Assembly (NCBI RefSeq): GCF_017357425.1
Contig: NZ_CP014571.1
Coordinates: 2,294,001 to 2,358,000 of the forward strand
Origin: Arthrobacter sp. D5-1
GTDB taxonomy: Bacteria; Actinomycetota; Actinomycetes; Actinomycetales; Micrococcaceae
DNA length: 64,000 nucleotides
Direction: 5' to 3'
Below, in pieces: positions 44,312 through 51,019 of this stretch. The notes below the pieces were generated by a model. It was given only the letters and a program-made list of their open reading frames with translations. It ran no database searches and was not told where the DNA came from. The first letter of the stretch is position 1. Each line of letters opens with the position of its first letter. The position numbers and the translations under genes are program-made.

Positions 44312-44404
44312 GTCCGTACCTTGCTGGACGCACTTGAGCTGTGCTCGAACGCCGCCGAACGTACTGCGTTGGAGCGAAAGATCGCCGAACTGGCCGAGCA
44401 GTGA
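44312..44404 (+). pseudogene. Possible C-terminal remnant of a lost gene
   Basis: Thirty in-frame codons ending in TGA at 44402-44404 read as an amphipathic helix (TLLDALELCSNAAERTALER then KIAELAEQ) with normal GC-rich codon use. There is no start and the frame begins inside the terminator hairpin. It resembles the end of a helical domain left over from an older gene. Chance cannot be excluded. Confidence 0.25.
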
Positions 44405-44664
44405 GGCCTCACGCCAATACGGCAGGGCCGCTTGAAGCAAGCCTGAAACGCCGGTGCCCGAGGACTGTCGCGCTTAATGTGGCTCTAGCCAGCGCCTTTA
44501 CCACCCAGGAATCGGGCCGGGCCAGACGTGGGGTCAGGACATCACATACGGGGGCGCCGCCAGCATCAGGCCCGACCCGCCGCCCATCAATTTACAGGAC
44601 AGTCCCCCCGTTATTCGGACAGTCCAGGGCGCCATATATGGGCGTGTTGTTGAACCCGGGCCTC
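44405..44664. other. Intergenic stretch with paired 9-base palindromes
   Basis: No gene is seen. The palindrome GGACAGTCC occurs at 44597-44605 and 44617-44625, 20 bases apart (about two DNA turns), followed by an imperfect palindrome around CATATATGG. It borders the 3' end of the DUF222-HNH gene and may be part of that element or its terminator. Confidence 0.4.
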
Positions 44665-46626
44665 CTATGTTCTGTGGGGTGTGTGGTGGTGGTTGCGTCG
44701 GGGTGTTTGGTGTGGGTCGATGTGGGGTGGGGGGATGAACCAGGGGATGCCGGTTTTGATGTCGATGCGCCATTGTTCTTTGTGGATGAGGTGGTGGTGG
44801 TGGCTGCAGAGCAGGGTGCCGTTGTCTGTTGAGGTGGTGCCGCCGTGGGACCAGTAGGTGGTGTGGTGGGCTTCGCACCAGGGTGCGGGCATGGTGCAGT
44901 CGGGGAAGGCGCATCCTTGGTCGCGGGCGGTGATGGCTTTGCGGATGTGGGGTGGGAAGATCCGGGTGGTGCGGCCGATGTCCAGGATGCGGGAGTCGCT
45001 GCCGAGCACGACGGGGAGGATGTCGGCGTCGCAGGCGATTTTGCGGATGGTGTTCGGGTGCATCGGGCCGGTGAAGGTCGCGGTGCCTGTCCCTATCCCA
45101 GCCCCGGTCCCTATCCCAGTTACTGGCGCTGTCCCGGCCCCTGTCCCTAGCCCAGCCGCTGTGCCGGTGCCGGTGCCGGGGTTGTGGTGGTGGTTGTGGA
45201 CTTGTTCGAGGAGTTCTTGGTATCCGATGGTGACGGTGAGTTGGGGTGGGAGGCCGCCGTTGGCGGGTAGTTTTTCGGTGCGCATGGCGAGGCTGCAGGC
45301 GCTGGTGAGGCCGTTGAGGAGTTTCTGTGGGCGGCTGCGCCGGTCCAGGTCCAGGTCCGGGCTGGTGCCTGTGCCTGTGCCTGGGCTGTTGTGTGGGTTG
45401 TTGTGTGGGTTGTCCCCGGTTTCGGTGTTCTCCGTGGTGCCTGTGCCGGGGGTGGTGAGGCGGGGGTTGGTGGCGACGTTCATGGCGGTGGTGAGGATTT
45501 CGTATTGTTCGTCGGTGGCGAAGATTTCGAGGTGGTGGAGTCCGTGGCGGCGTTGGCGGCGGAGGAACACGCCTTGGAGTTGGCGGAGGATTTCTTCGGT
45601 GGGTTCGGGGCCGTCGTGGTCGATGGCGTCGATCCAGCGTTTGGCCATTGTGGTGACGAAGTCCGGGTCGGTCTCGACCGCGGTGGTGGTGAGGGCGTGT
45701 TCCATCCGGGTGAGGGTGTCCTCGTCGGTGAGGTTCCGGACTTTGTCCAGGGCGGTGCTGATGATCGAGGCCGAACGGGAAGGCACCAGTGCGGAACCAA
45801 CCGCTTGGGAGAGGATTGCGTGGCGGGCCGGGATGTTCTGCCCGGCCATCCCGGTTTGGGGGAGGACGTCCGGGGCGAGGGCGAGCCGGCGCTTGGCTTC
45901 TCCGATGCCGATCCGCAACCGTGCGCGCAGGAACTGGGCCGCGTTACGGTACCCGTCATCCAGAACACTGGCCGCTCCCGGAACCGTTACGCCCGGATCC
46001 GTCGCCTCTGGAACCGTTACGCCCGGAGCCGTTGCGTCCGTGGCTGGTTCGGTCCAGCCGGTCCGCCATTGCGGTGCTGCCGCCGAGGGTCCGGGCTTGG
46101 TTTGCTGGGCTTCGGTCCGGGTCCGTTCCACAGCCTGCGCCGCGACCACCTGCAAGTACTCCACCGACCGGGCGATCTCCTCGACCTCGCCGGCAAAATC
46201 CGCCGCTTCAACAAACCCAAACAGCCGCGCCTCACCGGCAGCGGACACGCGCGCGGAGTCCAGAAGTGCCGCGCTGTCGTCAAGGAACGCCGCCAGGTCC
46301 CGGCTGCCGGCCGCCTTGGGATCAGGGCGCTGGGAGTCGGGACGTTGGACTGGCGGGACGGTCGGGATTGATCCTGGACTTTGGGCCGAAACGCCAGCCG
46401 GGGCGGGGTCGGTGAGCGATGAAGCCCGGGCGGACTTCGTCTGACTGTTGGGCAGCCCGGCGCCGTGGAAGTGGCCAATCCAAGTGACGGTCGCCGTCGA
46501 ATCCTTGAACCCGGCCTTCAGCACGTCCGGCATGCTCAAGACGCGTCGTGACCGGACAGCGGTCAGGGCAACCACAGCAGGGGAAAATTGCGCCCTGAGT
46601 GCTGTCGACTGCCCTGGTTTTTCCAT
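44665..46626 (-). CDS. DUF222 protein with C-terminal HNH endonuclease domain (13E12-like)
   Basis: The protein has 653 residues. DUF222 occupies roughly residues 115-400 (EEIARSVEYLQVVAAQAVERTRTE...). The HNH motif is C-terminal: GCAFPDCTMPAPWCEAHHTTYW then NGTLLCSHHHHLIHK, with a CxxC pair nearby. Two low-complexity Gly-Thr linkers interrupt the middle (about residues 385-405 and 480-515). The family is the 13E12 repeat family of mycobacteria, whose copies are scattered in actinobacterial genomes and can serve as phage integration sites. The nuclease role is not proven. A short palindrome precedes the gene. Confidence 0.88.
   Translation of the reverse strand: MEKPGQSTALRAQFSPAVVALTAVRSRRVLSMPDVLKAGFKDSTATVTWIGHFHGAGLPNSQTKSARASSLTDPAPAGVSAQSPGSIPTVPPVQRPDSQRPDPKAAGSRDLAAFLDDSAALLDSARVSAAGEARLFGFVEAADFAGEVEEIARSVEYLQVVAAQAVERTRTEAQQTKPGPSAAAPQWRTGWTEPATDATAPGVTVPEATDPGVTVPGAASVLDDGYRNAAQFLRARLRIGIGEAKRRLALAPDVLPQTGMAGQNIPARHAILSQAVGSALVPSRSASIISTALDKVRNLTDEDTLTRMEHALTTTAVETDPDFVTTMAKRWIDAIDHDGPEPTEEILRQLQGVFLRRQRRHGLHHLEIFATDEQYEILTTAMNVATNPRLTTPGTGTTENTETGDNPHNNPHNSPGTGTGTSPDLDLDRRSRPQKLLNGLTSACSLAMRTEKLPANGGLPPQLTVTIGYQELLEQVHNHHHNPGTGTGTAAGLGTGAGTAPVTGIGTGAGIGTGTATFTGPMHPNTIRKIACDADILPVVLGSDSRILDIGRTTRIFPPHIRKAITARDQGCAFPDCTMPAPWCEAHHTTYWSHGGTTSTDNGTLLCSHHHHLIHKEQWRIDIKTGIPWFIPPPHIDPHQTPRRNHHHTPHRT
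45981..46040. repeat. 30-base tandem repeat, two copies
   Basis: The unit beginning GAACCGTTACGCCCGGA is present at 45981-46010 and 46011-46040 with a few mismatches. It lies inside the DUF222-HNH gene and encodes the repeated PGVTVPEATD / PGVTVPGAAS linker. In-frame linker repeats of this kind expand by slippage. Confidence 0.8.
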
Positions 46627-46635
46627 AAAAACAGC

Positions 46636-46655
46636 ATGTCAGGGGGCTCTGACAT
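46636..46655. promoter_or_regulatory. Palindrome ATGTCAG-N6-CTGACAT upstream of the DUF222-HNH gene
   Basis: Perfect seven-base arms flank six bases, nine bases before the gene start at 46626. It could be an operator, a terminator of a neighbouring transcript, or a recognition site associated with the mobile-like HNH gene. No regulator is adjacent. Confidence 0.5.
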
Positions 46656-46742
46656 TATTGCGCCGGTCGATGTCGCCACGTGCTTTCGGCATCAAGTGAG
46701 AGCGTTGGAAGGGAATCAGCCGACATGGTGATGTGCGGAAAG

Positions 46743-48473
46743 CTACAGACCAGGCAGCGACCACGCGGGTTCGGGCCGGTGGACGCCGCGGGGTCTGTAT
46801 CCCAGTGCTTCAGCGCTGTCCAGGATGTCGGCGAGGTACCAGATGATGGCCAGCCACATCTCCGTTCCTTGAAGTGTTGGGAGATGGTGGTCTCCGCTCT
46901 CTTCCGCAGCGCTGAAAGCCATTCCTTGGCCTGGATGCCACAGGCCCAAGGCCTGCTTCAGCTGGGCTCCGGCCCAGCTGTTGATCTCTGCCCGGCGATA
47001 TGAGGTCTGCTTGGACGCCAGCCACAAAGGATGGACGACGTCCAGGACGTTGCAGGCATTCTGCCGCCCGGGGGAGAAATAGCGCGGATCCGAGGAGTGC
47101 TCCATGACAGTGTCCACGAGGCGTTCAACGTGGGGGACCGGTACCCCGAACTGCGCAAAAGTGCCACGAGTCAGGCGGTAATACCCATTGACGACCTTCA
47201 TCCGGGTATCTGTCGTGGGCGTACCCCACGTTCCAGCCAACGGATTGACGTGCGTCAGCAGCCAGCCGAACAGCGCCTCCAACGAACCCACGGAGTTGGG
47301 ATGATTCCGCGCAAGGTTCCAGTAAGCGGCAGTGCCCCATGCGTCCACCCAAGCACCTGATCCCCAGGCTTCCTTTCGCCACGGCAGCGCGTCCAAGGAA
47401 GAAATCAGCATTGCCGGGTCCATGTCGGCGATGCAGTACACCGGATGGCGGAACCGGCTCCCCAGTAGATCTAGGGCATAGCCTGCCGAGAGGACGTGAT
47501 AGGTGGCTGGTCCCTCGCCAAAAATCAGGGGTGCACTGGTGGTGGAGCGGGCGGAGCCCAACTCCGGCACCAGCCCGGAGGTCGGATCCTGGAGTGCCTG
47601 GAGCTGCTCGATGTGATCCGCCCGGGTGAGCTGCGGTGGGACGGAACCCAACAGGAGGTCCGCGATTTCAATGGCATCGCAGTGCGCCCTGACGGTCGGC
47701 GATGTGCCAGGACGGTCCACATAGCAGCCGCCATCGGCGGAGGTCCAACTCCTTGAAAGAATCAGCGGAGCATCGGTGCGTGCCGCATCGGCGAAGGCTC
47801 TCAACTCTGCCAACAGCCCGCCGTCGGCCGCGGTCATATCCCCCAACGTCCTGGCCGGAGCGGCGTCCCGCCTGTCGCGGATCCTGCGGGCGGGGTTTCC
47901 GCCCACGATGCACCATTCGGGAACATCCTTGGTGACCACGGCGCCCGCGGCCAGAACTGCGTGCGAGCCAACTGTGACTCCGTCAAGGACCACCACGTTG
48001 GACCCAATCCAGACGTCGTCTCCGATGCGGATACCTGTGCTGGTCAACGGCTGTTTAAAAACGGGTTCGGCGGGATCCATGGAGTGGTTGAAGCCGAGGA
48101 TGGAGGTGTGGGCGCCGATCCTCACGCCGTCGCCCATGGTGATGTCGCCTCGAACCACGGTAAAGGCGTTAACCGTGCAATCGTCACCAATGGTGACGGT
48201 ACCCGTGACGTAGGCGTGGGCGGCTATGAAGGAGTCTGCGCCAATGGACAGTGAGTCGGGGTCAATACTGGCCATCGGAGACAGGAAAGCCCGCTCACCT
48301 ATGGTGACGCCATCGCGTGCTGCGAAGCCATTTTGGTATTCGTGCTGCGCGTCCCGTTCCGCCTCCGAGGCAGAACTCCAAAACGTCCAAGGAGAGTAGT
48401 CAAAATTGAGGTGGTGCTGGGGATTCACGTCGTAGGCTCCGCGGTGACAGGTAGTGGAAAGCGCTTCCCCCAT
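46743..48473 (-). CDS. Hexapeptide-repeat acyltransferase fused to an all-alpha C-terminal domain
   Basis: The protein has 576 residues. Residues about 55-200 form a left-handed beta-helix of hexapeptide repeats (IGADSFIAAHAYVTGTVTIG... DVWIGSNVVVLDGVTVGSHAVLAAGAVV), typical of maltose/galactoside O-acetyltransferases and DapH-like enzymes, ending WCIVGGNPARRIRDR. Residues about 205-576 are helical with repeated Trp/His-rich segments (SGAWVDAWGTAAYW, NACNVLDVVHPLWLAS, SWAGAQLKQALGLWHPGQGM), resembling an alpha/alpha toroid. Neither half has a certain substrate. ATG 48473 and GTG 48428 both have ribosome sites; the GTG gives a compact start. Confidence 0.8.
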   Translation of the reverse strand: MGEALSTTCHRGAYDVNPQHHLNFDYSPWTFWSSASEAERDAQHEYQNGFAARDGVTIGERAFLSPMASIDPDSLSIGADSFIAAHAYVTGTVTIGDDCTVNAFTVVRGDITMGDGVRIGAHTSILGFNHSMDPAEPVFKQPLTSTGIRIGDDVWIGSNVVVLDGVTVGSHAVLAAGAVVTKDVPEWCIVGGNPARRIRDRRDAAPARTLGDMTAADGGLLAELRAFADAARTDAPLILSRSWTSADGGCYVDRPGTSPTVRAHCDAIEIADLLLGSVPPQLTRADHIEQLQALQDPTSGLVPELGSARSTTSAPLIFGEGPATYHVLSAGYALDLLGSRFRHPVYCIADMDPAMLISSLDALPWRKEAWGSGAWVDAWGTAAYWNLARNHPNSVGSLEALFGWLLTHVNPLAGTWGTPTTDTRMKVVNGYYRLTRGTFAQFGVPVPHVERLVDTVMEHSSDPRYFSPGRQNACNVLDVVHPLWLASKQTSYRRAEINSWAGAQLKQALGLWHPGQGMAFSAAEESGDHHLPTLQGTEMWLAIIWYLADILDSAEALGYRPRGVHRPEPAWSLPGL

Positions 48474-48529
48474 TATTTGCGGCCCCTCCCACCCCGGTCA
48501 ATGTGTCAGACGGAAACAATCAGGGTCGA

Positions 48530-48854
48530 TCACTCCGGGTAGCCGTACTCCTCATCGGTGACCAACCCCACGCCGTCTCTGAGCCATCGGTAGCGCCGGC
48601 GGTTTCCCACCTAGCCAAATGACTCATGAAGTGATCCGGGGCAGCGCCATGCCAGTGCCACTCGCCAAGGGCGTGTAGACGGTTTTGCCCGCCGCGTGGG
48701 TGTGCCACGCTGTCCGGGAACACGGCGCGAACCTGACGATGTTCATCCTTAACTGCGATGGCTCTTCGCCCTTGGCGAGGACGTCAAAATAGACGTCGCC
48801 GGTGAAGAGCTCCGCAGGCCCTTTGGTGCTGGTGGTCGCGGGCGGGATATCCAT
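48530..48854 (-). pseudogene. Decayed cupin-family gene
   Basis: The start MDIPPATTSTKGPAELFTGD and RTAWHTHAAG match the conserved start of a small cupin (mandelonitrile-lyase/carboxymuconolactone-type, about 135 residues). After AAG the sequence jumps to TVYTP, so roughly 23 residues including the middle of the barrel are missing. A one-base shift then puts GEWHWHGAAPDHFMSHLA in another frame, and a further shift is needed for the end LVTDEEYGYP. Three lesions make it a pseudogene. It lies between the acyltransferase fusion and the XRE gene. Confidence 0.75.
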
Positions 48855-48873
48855 GAATTCCTTGATGAAGGTC

Positions 48874-49764
48874 TCAGTGATGGTGACGGATGGGCTCTGA
48901 GTCCGCGGCCGACGCGGGAGTGGTCGCAGCCCAGCTTGCGAGTAATTGAAGGGCGTCCGCAGTGCCCGTACCGGGTTCGGCGTTGTAGACGGTCAAGGTC
49001 AAACCGGCGTCAGCGGATAATTCGAGGGCCTCGTAGAGCAAGTGCAGATCACCGACTATCCGGTGCCGGAACTGTTTCTTCCCGGTGAAATGCTGGCGGA
49101 CATTGTGGGATGCCCAGCGGACACGGAATTCCTCGCTGCGGGTGGACAGCTCGCCCACAAGGTCGCTGAGCCCTCGGTCATAAGGATCACGGCCGGCCTC
49201 CGTTCGCATGATGGCCACGGTGTCGTTGGCGGCGCGTTCCCAGTCCGTGTAGAAATCGTGGCTGCGGGGATCAAGGAAGAGGAAACGTGCATGGTTGGGC
49301 GGTCCGGACGGGCTGTCGTAAATGTCTGCGTACAGGGCCCGACCCAAGGCGTTCGTTGCCAGAAGGTCCAACCTGCCGTTGCGGATGAAAGCCGGCGAGC
49401 CGGTGATCGCATCCAGCGTGAGTTGCACCCCCGGCCGGATGGCCTGCTTCCGGACAGGACGACGCCGGAACTTGCCGCCATCGCTTGCCGCGCGGGCGAG
49501 GTCATACAGATGGGCGCGTTCGGCGTCGTCCAGCTGCAAGGCGTTGGCCAGCGAGTCCAGCACACTTTCAGAGACCCCGGAGAGGTTTCCCCGTTCCAGC
49601 CGGGTGTAATACTCAACACTCATGCCTGCCAACATGGCCACTTCGCCGCGTCGAAGTCCGGGGACCCGACGGTTGCCGCCATAAGCTGCCAGTCCCGCTT
49701 GCTCCGGCGTGATTTTCGCCCTTCGGGTGGAAAGAAAGTCACGCGTCTCAGTCCGGTTGTCCAT
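48874..49764 (-). CDS. XRE-family helix-turn-helix regulator with MmyB-like ligand-binding domain
   Basis: The protein has 296 residues. The N-terminal helix-turn-helix reads VPGLRRGEVAMLAGMSVEYYTRLERGN, and residues about 105-280 form the MmyB-like domain (LTLDAITGSPAFIRNGRLDLLATN). Members usually control a divergent oxidoreductase gene; here the alcohol dehydrogenase starts 130 bases away. The C-terminus reaches within 20 bases of the decayed cupin gene, which may also have been a target. The ligand is unknown. Confidence 0.9.
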   Translation of the reverse strand: MDNRTETRDFLSTRRAKITPEQAGLAAYGGNRRVPGLRRGEVAMLAGMSVEYYTRLERGNLSGVSESVLDSLANALQLDDAERAHLYDLARAASDGGKFRRRPVRKQAIRPGVQLTLDAITGSPAFIRNGRLDLLATNALGRALYADIYDSPSGPPNHARFLFLDPRSHDFYTDWERAANDTVAIMRTEAGRDPYDRGLSDLVGELSTRSEEFRVRWASHNVRQHFTGKKQFRHRIVGDLHLLYEALELSADAGLTLTVYNAEPGTGTADALQLLASWAATTPASAADSEPIRHHH

Positions 49765-49894
49765 GGTTTCAACGGTATGGCTTTTGTCCAGCTAAGGGAG
49801 TCCCTGTCATTACCCCTTACAGCAGTAACTCCTTGCGTCCAGGGAAACAAGGTTAGATGGAAATATCCACCAACGTTCACAACGCAGGAGAAAC

Positions 49895-50938
49895 ATGCCT
49901 ACCGCTAACGCTTACGCTGCCCCCTCGGCTACGGGCGACCTGACCCTGACCACCATCGAACGTCGCGAGGTCGGCCCGAACGACGTCCACATTGACATCA
50001 AGTTCGCCGGCATCTGCCATTCCGATATCCACACGGTCCGCGGTGATTGGGGGCCGCAGCAGTATCCTCTGGCCCCCGGTCACGAAATCGCCGGCATCGT
50101 CACCGAGGTTGGCTCCGATGTGACCAAGCACAAGGTGGGCGACCGCGTTGGCGTCGGCTGCATGGTCAACTCGTGCAAGGAGTGCCGGAACTGCCTGGCC
50201 GGAGAGGAACAATACTGCCTCAAGGGAAACGTGGGCACCTATGGTGCCGTTGACCGCGACGGCACCATCACCCAAGGCGGATATTCCAGCCATGTGGTGG
50301 TGAATGAGGACTTCGTCGTCACCATTCCGGAGGGCCTGGAACTGGACGTTGCTGCTCCGCTGCTCTGCGCAGGCATCACCACCTACTCGCCCCTGCACCA
50401 CTGGGGCGCCGGTCCCGGCAAGAAGGTTGCGGTTGTCGGGCTTGGCGGACTCGGCCACATGGCCGTCAAGATCGCCCATGCCATGGGCGCTGAGGTCACG
50501 GTCCTTTCGCAGTCATTGAAGAAGATGGAGGACGGGCTCGGGCTTGGCGCGGACCACTACTACGCCACCAGTGATCCCGCCACATTCGAGCAACTCGGCG
50601 GCACCTTCGACCTCATCATCAACACGGTCAGCGCTTCGATCGATATCAGCGCGTACCTTCAGTTGCTGACACTTGATGGCACATTGGTCAACGTTGGCGC
50701 CCCGGCCGAACCGCTGCCGGTGAACGTGTTCTCGCTGATCACAGGTCGTCGCCGGTTCGCTGGTTCCGCCATTGGCGGCATCCGGGAAACGCAGGAAATG
50801 CTGAACTTCTGCGCCGAACATGCCCTTGGCGCCGAAATCGAGGTCATCCCGGCCAGCAGGATCAACGAGGCGTACGAGCGCGTGCTCGCCTCCGACGTCC
50901 GCTACCGCTTTGTCATCGACGCTTCCACCATCGGCTAG
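49895..50938 (+). CDS. Zinc-dependent alcohol dehydrogenase (cinnamyl alcohol dehydrogenase/YjgB-like)
   Basis: The protein has 347 residues. Catalytic zinc ligands are GICHSDIH (Cys) and GHEIAGIV (His-Glu), with [12 protein letters not shown] (second Cys). The structural zinc loop is [27 protein letters not shown] binding is shown by [15 protein letters not shown]. It oxidises or reduces a broad range of aldehydes and primary alcohols in the cytoplasm. AGGAGAAAC precedes the ATG. It is divergent from the XRE regulator and terminated by a strong hairpin. Confidence 0.92.
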   Translation: MPTANAYAAPSATGDLTLTTIERREVGPNDVHIDIKFAGICHSDIHTVRGDWGPQQYPLAPGHEIAGIVTEVGSDVTKHKVGDRVGVGCMVNSCKECRNCLAGEEQYCLKGNVGTYGAVDRDGTITQGGYSSHVVVNEDFVVTIPEGLELDVAAPLLCAGITTYSPLHHWGAGPGKKVAVVGLGGLGHMAVKIAHAMGAEVTVLSQSLKKMEDGLGLGADHYYATSDPATFEQLGGTFDLIINTVSASIDISAYLQLLTLDGTLVNVGAPAEPLPVNVFSLITGRRRFAGSAIGGIRETQEMLNFCAEHALGAEIEVIPASRINEAYERVLASDVRYRFVIDASTIG

Positions 50939-50953
50939 AAACACTGCACGAGA

Positions 50954-50992
50954 GGAAAGGCCACGCCGGGTTCACACCGGCGTGGCCTTTCC
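50954..50992. terminator. Hairpin terminator after the alcohol dehydrogenase gene
   Basis: Sixteen-base perfect arms GGAAAGGCCACGCCGG and CCGGCGTGGCCTTTCC enclose a seven-base loop. It lies 15 bases after the stop, and 27 bases before the hrpB start, insulating the two genes. Confidence 0.88.
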
Positions 50993-51019
50993 GTACCACC
51001 GAACAGGGACAATGGTCTG

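Noticed and set aside
45070..45180. Repeat-rich stretch as a CRISPR-like array
   Set aside because: Repeats are short, degenerate and in-frame in a coding region, with no constant spacing or spacers.
44858..46444. 528-codon open frame on the plus strand
   Set aside because: It is the antisense shadow of the DUF222-HNH gene, which has a recognisable domain on the minus strand.
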